A DNA stretch of 64,000 nt from Butyrivibrio hungatei DSM 14810. Its GTDB lineage: Bacteria > Bacillota > Clostridia > Lachnospirales > Lachnospiraceae. Position numbers and translations under genes: made by a program. The DNA lies in assembly GCF_900143205.1 (NCBI RefSeq), contig NZ_FRDH01000004.1:23013-87012 (forward strand), written 5' to 3'. The notes under the pieces are model-generated. The model made no database searches, was not told the DNA's origin, and worked only from the letters and a program-made list of their open reading frames with translations. This document shows, one piece after another, positions 25,042-34,258 of the stretch (position 1 is the stretch's first letter; every line of letters begins with the position of its first letter).

Positions 25042-26049
25042 TTGATAATTCGTACTCAGTTAGAAGAAAGAGAAACACGGATCTTAAGTAAGCATGCAAC
25101 TCTTAGCATGAATTCCAAAGGAAGAGAAAAAGAAGAAAAGCAGTGTGATATCAGGCCTTGCTTTCAGAGAGACCGCGATAGGATCTTGTATTCCAAATCC
25201 TTTAGGCGTCTGAAGGACAAGACTCAGGTCTTTTTGTCTCCGGAAGGAGATCATTATAGGACTCGAATGACTCATACCCTTGAGGTATCACAGAATGCAA
25301 GGACTATTGCCAAGGCTCTTATGTTAAATGAGGATCTAACAGAGGCCATTGCTCTTGGACATGATCTTGGTCATACTCCTTTTGGACATGCGGGAGAGAG
25401 GGCACTTAATGCTGTGTGCCCTGATGGATTCAGACACAATGAGCAGAGTCTTAGAATAGTTGAGAAGCTTGAAAACTATGGACAGGGCATGAATCTTACT
25501 TGGGAAGTCAGAGACGGTATCCTCAATCATGAGATGAATCTGACACCTAGCACTCTTGAGGGCAAAGTTGTGAGACTTTCTGACAAGATCGCCTATATGC
25601 ACCATGATATGGATGATGCAGTACGAGGCGGGATCATCACAGAAGAGGAAGTTCCTGACGACATCAGCAGAGTTCTTGGCCATACCAGTGGAGAGTGGCT
25701 TGATACCTTTATTCATGATATCGTAGCCAACAGCCTTGACCAGGATGATATCAAGATGTCACCAGAAGTTAATGATGCTTTCTTTAAGCTGAGAACATTT
25801 ATGTTTGACAGAGTCTACACCAATCCTATAGCCAAGGGACAGGAGGGTAAGGTAGAGGAGATGATCAAGATCCTTTACCAGTATTATCTTGAACATATTG
25901 AGAAGCTTCCTGATTATCTTCAGAATATGCTAGAAGAAGGAGAGACCAGGGAGAGGATTGTCTGTGACTATGTAAGTTCTATGACAGACAGATATTCAAT
26001 CGCAGTTTTTGAAGAGGTTTATATACCTCATACATGGGGAGTTTTATAA
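25042..26049 (+). CDS. dGTP triphosphohydrolase-like HD protein
   Basis: This 335-residue HD-superfamily enzyme hydrolyses dNTPs to nucleoside and triphosphate. Metal ligands are visible in RMTHTLEVSQ (His), GHDLGHTPFGHAGE (HD) and, later, KIAYMHHDMDD. The start is taken as TTG 25042, with AAGGAAG about 10 bases upstream; the longer frame from 24985 would begin inside the preceding terminator. It resembles the deoxyguanosinetriphosphate triphosphohydrolase-like proteins found before dnaG in Clostridia. Three bases separate it from dnaG. Confidence 0.88.
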   Translation: MIIRTQLEERETRILSKHATLSMNSKGREKEEKQCDIRPCFQRDRDRILYSKSFRRLKDKTQVFLSPEGDHYRTRMTHTLEVSQNARTIAKALMLNEDLTEAIALGHDLGHTPFGHAGERALNAVCPDGFRHNEQSLRIVEKLENYGQGMNLTWEVRDGILNHEMNLTPSTLEGKVVRLSDKIAYMHHDMDDAVRGGIITEEEVPDDISRVLGHTSGEWLDTFIHDIVANSLDQDDIKMSPEVNDAFFKLRTFMFDRVYTNPIAKGQEGKVEEMIKILYQYYLEHIEKLPDYLQNMLEEGETRERIVCDYVSSMTDRYSIAVFEEVYIPHTWGVL

Positions 26050-26052
26050 TTT

Positions 26053-27831
26053 ATGCGTTATTCGGAGGAGCTCATCGAGGAAGTTCGCTCTAGTAATGAC
26101 ATTGTGGATGTGATTGGGCAGTATGTCCACATTCAAAAGAAGGGTTCCAATTACATGGGACTTTGTCCTTTCCACAATGAAAAGTCCGGTTCTTTTTCAG
26201 TATCGCCAAGCAAGCAGCTTTATCACTGCTTTGGTTGCGGGGCCGGAGGCAACGTTATTACTTTCTTGATGAAATATGACAATTTAACATTCCAGGAAGC
26301 GGTCAAACAGCTGGCTGACAGAGCCGGTATCAAGCTTCCTGATGAGGACAATTCTCCGCAGGCCAAGGCTCTGCGAGACAAAAAACAGATCCTCTACGAC
26401 ATCAATAAAGAGGCAGCCAAGTATTACTACTACCAGCTTAGAAGTAAGAGTGGGCAAAAGGGCATGGAATATTTCAGAGAAAGAAAGCTTTCTGATGAGA
26501 CCATGCAGCACTTTGGACTTGGATATGCCAATATTTCAAGTAATGATCTTGTCAAATACCTTAAGGACAAGGGGTACACTGATGCTCAGATCATTGAAGC
26601 AGGTCTTGCTTCTCATGATGAGAAGATGGGAACCCATGATAAGTTCTGGAACAGGGTAATGTTCCCGATTCAGGATGCATCCCAAAAGGTTATAGGCTTT
26701 GGCGGACGAGTTATGGGAGATGGCAGGCCCAAATACCTTAATTCTCCTGAAACACCGATATTTGACAAGAGCAGAAATCTGTTTGGCCTTAATTATGCCA
26801 AGAATTCCAGAGCAGGATACATGATCATCTGCGAGGGCTACATGGATGTCATAGCTATGCATCAGGCAGGCTTTGATATGGCAGTAGCTTCCCTTGGTAC
26901 AGCTTTTACGACGGGACAGGCTATGATCCTTAAGAGATACACTGACGAAGTCATCTTGTCCTACGATAGTGATGAAGCGGGAACCAAGGCAGCTCTTAGA
27001 GGAATCGGCATATTAAAAGAGGCTGGAATTAAAGGCAAAGTCTTAGACCTTAGACCATACAAGGATCCAGATGAGTTTATCAAGAACCTTGGAAAAGAGG
27101 CCTTTGAAGAAAGAATCAGAAATGCAGAGAATACTTTCTTCTTTGAAGTAAGGATCATGGAATCAAGGCACGACATGTCAGATCCGGAGTCCAAGACAGA
27201 ATTCCACAGAGAGCTTGCTAAAAAGCTATGTGAATTCGAAGAGGCCCTTGAAAGAGAGAACTATATTGAGGCTGTTGCGGCCAAATATAATATAGCAGTT
27301 GATGACCTTAGAAGACTTGTAGCATCCTTTGCTGCAAAAGGCGGACTGGTCAAACCTGCAGAGAGACCAAAGTCAGGTATTCAAAAGAAGAATACTCCAG
27401 AGGATGGAGCAAGAAAGAACCAAAGGCTACTCCTGACATGGCTTACAGATGAGCCGAAGCTCTTTTCCAAAGTCAGCAGGTATGTAACGCCAGAGGATTT
27501 CTCAGATGAACTCTATAGGAGTGTCGCAAGAGAGCTGTTTATGGGAATGCAAAATGGCAACTTTTCACCGGCTGCGATCCTGGACAGATTCACTGAGGAA
27601 GAGGAGCACAGGCAGGTTGCTGAGATGTTCAATACCAACCTGGTTGAGATAGAGACCAAGGATCAGAGGCGTAAGGCCTTTCATGATATCATCTACGGAG
27701 TTAAGCTTGCAGGATATGAGAGGCAAAAGAGTGAACTAAAGCCGGATGATCCGGATTTTTTGACCAAGACTATTCAAGGCAAAAAAGAACTTGAGAAACT
27801 AGCACATGCAGAGATATCGCCAGACGATTAA
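26053..27831 (+). CDS. dnaG: DNA primase
   Basis: The 592-residue primase makes RNA primers at the replication fork. The CHC2 zinc finger lies at residues about 37-65 (CPFHNEK, CFGCGAGG). The catalytic TOPRIM domain carries EGYMDVIAMH and YDSDEAG. The C-terminal helicase-binding region is present and diverged. Length is normal. Dgt-like, dnaG and rpoD in tandem form the macromolecular-synthesis operon of Clostridia. Confidence 0.97.
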   Translation: MRYSEELIEEVRSSNDIVDVIGQYVHIQKKGSNYMGLCPFHNEKSGSFSVSPSKQLYHCFGCGAGGNVITFLMKYDNLTFQEAVKQLADRAGIKLPDEDNSPQAKALRDKKQILYDINKEAAKYYYYQLRSKSGQKGMEYFRERKLSDETMQHFGLGYANISSNDLVKYLKDKGYTDAQIIEAGLASHDEKMGTHDKFWNRVMFPIQDASQKVIGFGGRVMGDGRPKYLNSPETPIFDKSRNLFGLNYAKNSRAGYMIICEGYMDVIAMHQAGFDMAVASLGTAFTTGQAMILKRYTDEVILSYDSDEAGTKAALRGIGILKEAGIKGKVLDLRPYKDPDEFIKNLGKEAFEERIRNAENTFFFEVRIMESRHDMSDPESKTEFHRELAKKLCEFEEALERENYIEAVAAKYNIAVDDLRRLVASFAAKGGLVKPAERPKSGIQKKNTPEDGARKNQRLLLTWLTDEPKLFSKVSRYVTPEDFSDELYRSVARELFMGMQNGNFSPAAILDRFTEEEEHRQVAEMFNTNLVEIETKDQRRKAFHDIIYGVKLAGYERQKSELKPDDPDFLTKTIQGKKELEKLAHAEISPDD

Positions 27832-27859
27832 AAAATAAAAAGAAGGAATGGAACTTAAA

Positions 27860-29590
27860 ATGGCAAAGAAAGAGATAGAAACAAAAGAGACAAAGAAGGC
27901 TACAAAGGCTGCTAAAGCCGAAGTTTCCAAGAAGGAAACCGCTAAGAAGACTACTGCAAAGAAGGCAGAGGAAAAGAAGCCAGCTAAGGCAACAAAGGCT
28001 GAGAAGGAAGAAAAGCCAGCAAAGAAGATAGCTGCAAAGAAGACAGCAGAAGTTAAGGAAGAAGCTCCAAAGGCTGCTAAGACTGCTAAGACATCCAAGA
28101 AAAAGGAAGAGGTAGCAGAGGAAAAGCCAGCAAAGAAGATAGCTGCAAAGAAGACAGCAGAAGCTAAGGAAGAAGCTCCAAAGGCTGCTAAGACTGCTAA
28201 GACATCCAAGAAAAAGGAAGAGGTAGCAGAGGAAAAGCCAGCAAAGAAGACAGCTGCAAAGAAGGCTGCAGAAGTTAAAGAAGAGGCACCAATGCCTGCT
28301 AAGGCAACCAAGGCTACAAAGAGTAAGAAGTCTGCTAAATCTGAGTCAGAAACAAATGGTTCAGATGATGAAGAGCTTGATGAGGCTACAAAAGAGCTCT
28401 TTACACAGAAGATGAAAGAGCTTCTTGTTATTGCCAAGAAGAAAAAGAATACTCTTGAATATGCAGAAGTTAGTGATTTCTTTGCTGATATCAATCTTTC
28501 TGAAGAACAACTTGGCAATGTTTTAGATGTTCTTGAGAATTCAGGAATCGACGTTCTTAGAGCAACAGATAATGATGAAGACCTTCTTGAAGTTGAAGAT
28601 GACGATATGATCCTTTCTGATGAGGATGAGGTGGATATGGAAAATATCGACCTTTCAGTGCCTGATGGAATCAGCATTGAGGACCCTGTCAGAATGTACT
28701 TAAAAGAGATCGGTAAGGTTCCACTTCTTACAGCTGACCAGGAAATCGAGTTTGCAAAAGCTATGGAAGCTGGTATTGATGCTCAGGCTCAGCTTGATGA
28801 GGATAAAGACAAGAACAAGCTTTCAGATGCTAAGAAGAAAGAACTTAATGCCATCATTTACGAAGGTGAAGAGGCAAAGAAGCGCCTTGCAGAAGCTAAC
28901 CTTCGACTTGTTGTAAGTATTGCCAAGAGATATGTAGGTAGAGGTATGCTCTTCCTTGATCTTATCCAGGAGGGTAACCTTGGTCTTATCAAAGCGGTAG
29001 AGAAGTTTGATTTCCGTAAGGGATTCAAGTTCTCAACATATGCTACATGGTGGATCAGACAGGCTATCACAAGAGCTATCGCTGACCAGGCTAGAACAAT
29101 CCGTATCCCTGTTCACATGGTTGAGACTATTAACAAGCTCATCCGTGTAAGTCGTCAGCTCCTTCAGGAACTTGGACGTGAGCCACTTCCAGAAGAGGTC
29201 GCAAAGGAAATGAACATGCCTGTTGAGCGTGTACGCGAGATCCTTAAGATCTCTCAGGAGCCGGTATCACTTGAAACACCTATCGGTGAAGAGGAAGATT
29301 CACATCTTGGCGATTTCATTCAGGATGATAACGTTCCTGTACCTGCAGATGCTGCAGCATTCACACTGTTAAAGGAACAGCTTGTTGAGGTTCTTGGAAC
29401 TCTTACAGAGCGTGAGCAGAAGGTTCTTAGACTTCGTTTTGGTCTTGATGATGGAAGAGCTAGAACTCTTGAAGAAGTAGGTAAGGAGTTTAACGTAACT
29501 CGTGAGCGTATTCGTCAGATCGAAGCAAAGGCCCTTAGAAAGCTTCGTCATCCTAGCCGTAGCCGCAAGCTCAAGGATTACTTAGACTAA
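27860..29590 (+). CDS. rpoD: RNA polymerase primary sigma factor with expanded Lys/Ala-rich N-terminus
   Basis: This is the housekeeping sigma factor. Region 1.2 ([12 protein letters not shown]), region 2 ([18 protein letters not shown]...[12 protein letters not shown]), region 3 and region 4 ([16 protein letters not shown], then the [17 protein letters not shown]) are all intact. Ahead of region 1.1 lies a long Lys/Ala/Glu tract of about 165 residues, including three tandem 37-residue units. Most primary sigmas are about 370-450 residues; this one is 576. ATG 27860 is preferred because AAGGA lies 12 bases upstream; the in-frame ATG 27848 is too close to it. It follows dnaG by 28 bases. Confidence 0.95.
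   Translation: MAKKEIETKETKKATKAAKAEVSKKETAKKTTAKKAEEKKPAKATKAEKEEKPAKKIAAKKTAEVKEEAPKAAKTAKTSKKKEEVAEEKPAKKIAAKKTAEAKEEAPKAAKTAKTSKKKEEVAEEKPAKKTAAKKAAEVKEEAPMPAKATKATKSKKSAKSESETNGSDDEELDEATKELFTQKMKELLVIAKKKKNTLEYAEVSDFFADINLSEEQLGNVLDVLENSGIDVLRATDNDEDLLEVEDDDMILSDEDEVDMENIDLSVPDGISIEDPVRMYLKEIGKVPLLTADQEIEFAKAMEAGIDAQAQLDEDKDKNKLSDAKKKELNAIIYEGEEAKKRLAEANLRLVVSIAKRYVGRGMLFLDLIQEGNLGLIKAVEKFDFRKGFKFSTYATWWIRQAITRAIADQARTIRIPVHMVETINKLIRVSRQLLQELGREPLPEEVAKEMNMPVERVREILKISQEPVSLETPIGEEEDSHLGDFIQDDNVPVPADAAAFTLLKEQLVEVLGTLTEREQKVLRLRFGLDDGRARTLEEVGKEFNVTRERIRQIEAKALRKLRHPSRSRKLKDYLD
28007..28339 (+). repeat. Three tandem 111-bp repeats in rpoD
   Basis: Units at 28007-28117, 28118-28228 and 28229-28339 each encode 37 residues beginning EEKPAKK. 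The first two are almost identical at the DNA level; the third is diverged, especially in its last third. The even multiple of three keeps the frame. Confidence 0.9.
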
Positions 29591-29591
29591 T

Positions 29592-30389
29592 ATGACAGAT
29601 ATGGGAAATGCACCTATTTTATCGAAAATGTCCCAAAGGCTCGTGACCGTTGCCGAAATGCTCAGGGATGATAGTGGCAAAAAGCTCGCAGTAGCTGATG
29701 TTGGCTGTGATCACGGCTATGTTTCTATCTATCTTATTCAGAGCGGCATCGCGTCAAGTGCAGTAGCCATGGATGTTAGACAGGGGCCGCTTTCAGGAGC
29801 CAGTGATAACATCAGAGAATATGGGCTTTTAGATGTTATTACCACCAGACTTTCAGACGGGTTAAAAGAGCTGAAAAAAGGCGAAGCAGATTCTCTTATC
29901 ATCGCAGGAATGGGCGGCAAGCTCATGATGAGACTTGTAAAAGAAGGGAATCTGAAAGAGCTTGGTATCAGGACAGCAGTACTTCAGCCTCAGTCAGACA
30001 TATCTGAGTTCAGGGCATTTTTGCGAGAGGAAGGCTTTTTTATTACAGATGAAAAGATGATCCTGGAAGATGGCAAGTACTACTTCCCGATGAAAGTAGT
30101 GACCGACATGTCTCAGGATGAAAAAGAGGATACATTAAACAAGAATATAAAGAGCTTTCTGGATTTGGATAACTCTTTATCCAGGGAAGATGTAATAAGA
30201 CTCTTTGACCGATATGGAGTACATAATCTTCTTAGAAAAGATCCTCTTTTAAAGAGCTTTTTAGAACATGGTAAAGAAGTCTGCGAGAGCATATTAAAGA
30301 GTTTGGATGATAGTCATTTAGGGCGGATCACAGAAATAAAAGAAGAGCTTTCTGATATTTCTTTTGCCCTAAAATATATGGACGAATAG
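29592..30389 (+). CDS. trmK: tRNA (adenine22-N1)-methyltransferase
   Basis: This 265-residue SAM-dependent enzyme methylates A22 of tRNA. The SAM-binding motif is VADVGCDHGYVSIYL near residue 37, and the family NPxx-type site is represented by IIAGMGGKLM. A C-terminal coiled region is typical of TrmK. It begins directly after the rpoD stop, in the usual rpoD-trmK order of Firmicutes. Confidence 0.9.
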   Translation: MTDMGNAPILSKMSQRLVTVAEMLRDDSGKKLAVADVGCDHGYVSIYLIQSGIASSAVAMDVRQGPLSGASDNIREYGLLDVITTRLSDGLKELKKGEADSLIIAGMGGKLMMRLVKEGNLKELGIRTAVLQPQSDISEFRAFLREEGFFITDEKMILEDGKYYFPMKVVTDMSQDEKEDTLNKNIKSFLDLDNSLSREDVIRLFDRYGVHNLLRKDPLLKSFLEHGKEVCESILKSLDDSHLGRITEIKEELSDISFALKYMDE

Positions 30390-30398
30390 GAGAATAAC

Positions 30399-32054
30399 AT
30401 GCCTGTAATTACTATTAATGGAGTATCGAAGGAATATCCCAAGGGAACATCTTTTGAAGACATTGCCAAAGAGTACCAGCCAGAGCATAAGTATAGGATC
30501 GCTGCAGTTATATTCAATGGCAAGATCCGTGAGCTCATGAAGACTGTCAAAAAGGACGGAGAACTATCTTTTGTAACCTACGCTGATGATATTGGTCACA
30601 AGACCATGCGCAGAACAGCTATCATGATGCTGATAAAGGCTATTAAGGACGTTTGTGGTGCAAAAGATCAGGCAAAGACCAAGGTAGAATTTACAATAGG
30701 TAACGGATATTATGTGACAATGCGAGGCGGAGCAGAGATCACAGATGAACTTGTAAAAAAGATTTCTGACAGATTCCAGCAGCTTATTGATGAAAAGCTT
30801 CCTATCATCAAGAAGGTTTATCCACTTGATGAGGCGGTAGAGCTTTTTAGAAAGCAGGGAATGACTGATAAAGTGGCACTTTTAAAGTACCGCAGAAGCT
30901 CTCAGATAAACATTTATAAATTGGAGGACGTGTTCGACTATTTCTATGGCTACATGCTTCCAAATACCTCTTATATTGAGCATTTTCAGCTTGATAAGTA
31001 TCATGATGGAATGCTTCTGACACTTCCTATGAAGATCGATCCAAATCTCTTAAAGGTTTCAGAGCCAAGAGAGAAGCTTTTTGAGACCATGAGACTGTCA
31101 AGTGATTGGGGCTCAATGATGGGAATTGATAATGTCGGCGACCTGAACAATAAGATCTGTGGCGGACTTATCAATGAGATGATACTTGTGCAGGAAGCTC
31201 TTCAGGAGCGCAGGATCGGTGAGATTGCTAAAAAGATCCACGACCGCAAAGATATCAAGTTTGTTATGATCGCAGGACCAAGTTCATCAGGTAAGACAAG
31301 CTTTGCCAACAGACTTTCTATCCAGCTTCGGACCTATGGAATGGTTCCACATCCTATAAGTCTTGATAATTACTTTGTTAATAGAGAGATGACTCCAAAG
31401 CATTTAGATGGAAGTTATGACTTTGAATGTCTTGGTGCGATGGATGTAGAGCAGTTCAACACTGACATGACAAAACTCTTAAATGGCGAGAGAGTTGAGA
31501 TGCCGGAGTTTAACTTCGTTACTGGTAAAAGAGAAATGAATGGAGATTTCCTTCAGCTTGGACCAAATGATGTTCTCGTAATCGAGGGTATCCACGGACT
31601 TAATGAGGAAATGAGTTATTCACTTCCAGCTTCATCCAAGTTCAAGATCTATATAAGTGCTCTTACAACTCTTAATATCGATTCTCACAACAGAATCCCT
31701 ACTACGGATTCAAGACTTTTAAGGAGAATCGTAAGAGACGCCAGAACAAGGGGAGCATCTGCCAAGAATACCATCAGTATGTGGCCTTCGGTTCGTGCTG
31801 GTGAAGAGGCTAATATCTTCCCATTCCAGGAAGAGGCTGATGAGATGTTCAACTCAGCTCAGATCTATGAGCTTGCAGTTATCAAGCAGTACGCAGAACC
31901 GCTTCTTTTCTCTATTGGCAAGGATGAGCCAGAGTATTACGAAGCAAAGAGACTTCTTAAGTTCCTTGATTATTTTGTAAGTGTAGATAGTTCCTTCCTT
32001 CCACATAATTCAATCTGCAGAGAGTTCGTTGGTGGAAGCTGCTTTAAGGTATGA
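30399..32054 (+). CDS. TGS-domain nucleoside kinase (uridine kinase-like)
   Basis: This 551-residue protein has an N-terminal TGS domain (about residues 1-60, MPVITINGVSKEYPKGTSFEDIA), a threonyl-tRNA synthetase-like second region, and a C-terminal P-loop kinase of the uridine kinase/phosphoribulokinase type (GPSSSGKTSF near residue 292). It would phosphorylate a nucleoside or similar sugar; the natural substrate is not known. It follows trmK by 9 bases in the same operon. Confidence 0.85.
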   Translation: MPVITINGVSKEYPKGTSFEDIAKEYQPEHKYRIAAVIFNGKIRELMKTVKKDGELSFVTYADDIGHKTMRRTAIMMLIKAIKDVCGAKDQAKTKVEFTIGNGYYVTMRGGAEITDELVKKISDRFQQLIDEKLPIIKKVYPLDEAVELFRKQGMTDKVALLKYRRSSQINIYKLEDVFDYFYGYMLPNTSYIEHFQLDKYHDGMLLTLPMKIDPNLLKVSEPREKLFETMRLSSDWGSMMGIDNVGDLNNKICGGLINEMILVQEALQERRIGEIAKKIHDRKDIKFVMIAGPSSSGKTSFANRLSIQLRTYGMVPHPISLDNYFVNREMTPKHLDGSYDFECLGAMDVEQFNTDMTKLLNGERVEMPEFNFVTGKREMNGDFLQLGPNDVLVIEGIHGLNEEMSYSLPASSKFKIYISALTTLNIDSHNRIPTTDSRLLRRIVRDARTRGASAKNTISMWPSVRAGEEANIFPFQEEADEMFNSAQIYELAVIKQYAEPLLFSIGKDEPEYYEAKRLLKFLDYFVSVDSSFLPHNSICREFVGGSCFKV

Positions 32055-32056
32055 TC

Positions 32057-33100
32057 ATGAAATATAATAAAGATTATTTTGATGATGTCAGGCTGGCTAT
32101 TGAGGCTGTGCCTGACATCACAGCGTTATTTAATAAAAAGATATTTATAACAGGCTCTACAGGTATGATCTGTTCAGCAGTGGTAGAGATCTTAGCACTT
32201 TTGAATAAAGAAAGAAATGCCGGTATAAAGATTATCCTTGCAGGCAGAAATAAAGAAAGAATTGCTGAGAGATTCAAGGGGCTTCTTGAAGAGGACGACT
32301 TTGAGTTTTGTGAGTATGACATGACTAAGACCATGGGTATCGCAGCTGATGCTGAATATATAATCCATGGCGCTGGAAATGCAGATCCTGCCAAGATCAC
32401 AGGCTTTCCTGTTGAGACTGTTAAGGGCAATATAGAGGGACTTATGAGCCTTTTAGAGCTTGCAAGGAATAACAAGGGCAGCAGACTGCTCTTTTTGTCC
32501 AGCGGCGAGATCTACGGTAATAAGGACTTTGAAGATGGCAAGAACAGATTTAGCGAAGAGGATTACGGCTATGTTGATATCCTTAATCCCAGAGCCTGCT
32601 ATCCTATGAGTAAAAGAGCTGCAGAAAACCTCTGCATTTCTTATAACAAAGAGTATGGCGTGGATACAGTTATTGCAAGGTCTTGTCATATCTACGGACC
32701 AAGTATCACATCGTCTGACTCAAGAGCTACAGCTTCTTTTACAAGAGATGCTGCGGCAGGAAAAGATATAGTTATGAAGAGTAAAGGAAATCAGCTTAGA
32801 TCCTATTGCTATACCTTAGACTGTGCTTCAGCTCTTTTGACAATACTGATAAAGGGTGCGTCTGCAAATGCCTACAACATCTCTAATAAAGACAGCGTAG
32901 TGACTATAAGAGACATGGCAGATGCCTTGGCCAGGGCTGGCGGAGTGAAGGTTGTATTTGAAAATCCTTCAGATGCTGAGCTTAGGAGCTATAACATGAT
33001 GAATAGCTCAGCTCTTGATGCTACGAAGCTCGAGGGACTTGGCTGGAGAGCTTGCTTTGAATCTGAAAGAGGGGCGGAGGCTACTCTGAAATATGTATAA
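32057..33100 (+). CDS. NAD-dependent sugar epimerase/dehydratase
   Basis: This 347-residue protein of the extended SDR family uses NAD(P) on a nucleotide sugar. The Rossmann motif is FITGSTGMICSAVV near residue 30, and the active site is YPMSKRAAEN (YxxxK). The start ATG 32057 has AAGG at a 7-base spacing; an ATG at 32051 overlaps the previous stop but is too close to that site. The reaction cannot be assigned. It may contribute to surface polysaccharide. Confidence 0.85.
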   Translation: MKYNKDYFDDVRLAIEAVPDITALFNKKIFITGSTGMICSAVVEILALLNKERNAGIKIILAGRNKERIAERFKGLLEEDDFEFCEYDMTKTMGIAADAEYIIHGAGNADPAKITGFPVETVKGNIEGLMSLLELARNNKGSRLLFLSSGEIYGNKDFEDGKNRFSEEDYGYVDILNPRACYPMSKRAAENLCISYNKEYGVDTVIARSCHIYGPSITSSDSRATASFTRDAAAGKDIVMKSKGNQLRSYCYTLDCASALLTILIKGASANAYNISNKDSVVTIRDMADALARAGGVKVVFENPSDAELRSYNMMNSSALDATKLEGLGWRACFESERGAEATLKYV

Positions 33101-33737
33101 CTACTGGAAAAAGACATATTACAAAAGGGCTATACCTATAGGAATCATGGTATGGGTACTCTTTGTTATTATGATGATAGGTACAACGGGCCCTTTTAAA
33201 AGCTATGATATTAGTTATGGTGAAGCTATCGAGGATGCGCGACTATCGGAAGTTCTGGTAGAAAGCGGGAATCTTCGCGGAGTTGGGTGTATCCTGGATG
33301 ACGATGGCGGGAAGCTTACCATAGTTACTGCGGCACACGTGATAGATGACCCTGAGGATATTGATATAATCTATAATTCTCAGACAGTAGAAAAGGCACG
33401 GCTGCTTGAAATGGATGAAGAGCTTGATATTGCCTATGTTGAGGCTACTGGCCGCGGACCATACAAAATTGTTAAGCGTAAAGATGAACTTCCTGAGGAA
33501 TCGGAGGGTGTATTCATAGTTGATGCTACGTCTCTTGATGCTTCTATAGGAGTTGTGGCTGAGCCTGATATTTACGTTGAGGATTTTGACCATAACATGA
33601 TCTATTGCCGCATTGAAGTTAATGAAGGAATGTCTGGAAGTGGGCTTTACGACAAGAAAGGTAACTTTATAGGAATCCTTCTTGGTGGCTCAGATAGCGC
33701 AGAAGCAGTCTGTCTTTCAACTATCTATATCAAATAA
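33093..33737 (+). CDS. Membrane-anchored trypsin-like serine protease
   Basis: This 214-residue protein has an N-terminal transmembrane helix (about residues 13-32) and a chymotrypsin-fold domain outside the membrane. The catalytic triad is visible as TAAHVI (His), LDIAYVEATG (Asp) and GMSGSGLYD (Ser). It lacks a PDZ domain, so it is a shortened HtrA/DegP relative. The start overlaps the epimerase stop by 8 bases. Surface quality control is the likely role. Confidence 0.8.
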   Translation: MYNYWKKTYYKRAIPIGIMVWVLFVIMMIGTTGPFKSYDISYGEAIEDARLSEVLVESGNLRGVGCILDDDGGKLTIVTAAHVIDDPEDIDIIYNSQTVEKARLLEMDEELDIAYVEATGRGPYKIVKRKDELPEESEGVFIVDATSLDASIGVVAEPDIYVEDFDHNMIYCRIEVNEGMSGSGLYDKKGNFIGILLGGSDSAEAVCLSTIYIK

Positions 33738-33859
33738 TTTCGACTACACAATTTGAACACATTTTTTTCAAAAAATATTCTAATAAAAACCATTTTTTTT
33801 TATGAAGTTTACATTACAATATCTCTTGGTAAAAAAGATTGGGAGAAGAGATAAAAGTA

Positions 33860-34162
33860 ATGGCAAGTTATAATAGAGCGGATACAATTAATTCACTAGC
33901 TATGGCGATGGGGGTTAAGCCGGTGTTAGATTACAAAAAGAACAAATATAATACAGCAACAGGTACTATTTACTGCAATGGTACGCAGTATAGTCCAGAG
34001 CTTTTGAGTCAAGCTATTGCTTATTTTGAGACTATGAGGAGCAAAGCTCGTAGCTCTCTTGCAGCCAATTCAGAGATGATCGTTGCATATTGTGAAGTCG
34101 CAGTATCAGCGCTCAAAGAGCTTCAGGATAAGCGAGTTGAAGAAATGGGTAATATTAAGTAA
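33860..34162 (+). CDS. Small hypothetical protein
   Basis: The 100-residue protein starts at ATG 33860 with AGAAGAG upstream; a TTG start at 33839 is in frame but weaker. It is soluble and helical in its second half (LSQAIAYFETMRSKARSSL). I do not recognise the family. A strong terminator follows. Confidence 0.55.
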   Translation: MASYNRADTINSLAMAMGVKPVLDYKKNKYNTATGTIYCNGTQYSPELLSQAIAYFETMRSKARSSLAANSEMIVAYCEVAVSALKELQDKRVEEMGNIK

Positions 34163-34187
34163 CTAGTTTTTACTAGTTACTTTTTTT
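34157..34187 (+). terminator. Terminator after small hypothetical
   Basis: AAGTAACTAG pairs with CTAGTTACTT, followed by TTTTT; it overlaps the stop codon. Confidence 0.85.
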
Positions 34188-34258
34188 GTGCAACAAATAC
34201 ATTTTTCCCAATGTATATATATTAGGACAGTGTAATCTGCCAATTGGAGGGAAAAATT

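Noticed and set aside
27799..28677. A long antisense Ser/Ala-rich frame opposite rpoD
   Set aside because: It is the complement of the Lys/Ala/Glu repeat codons of rpoD; low complexity, no ribosome site, and rpoD is certain.
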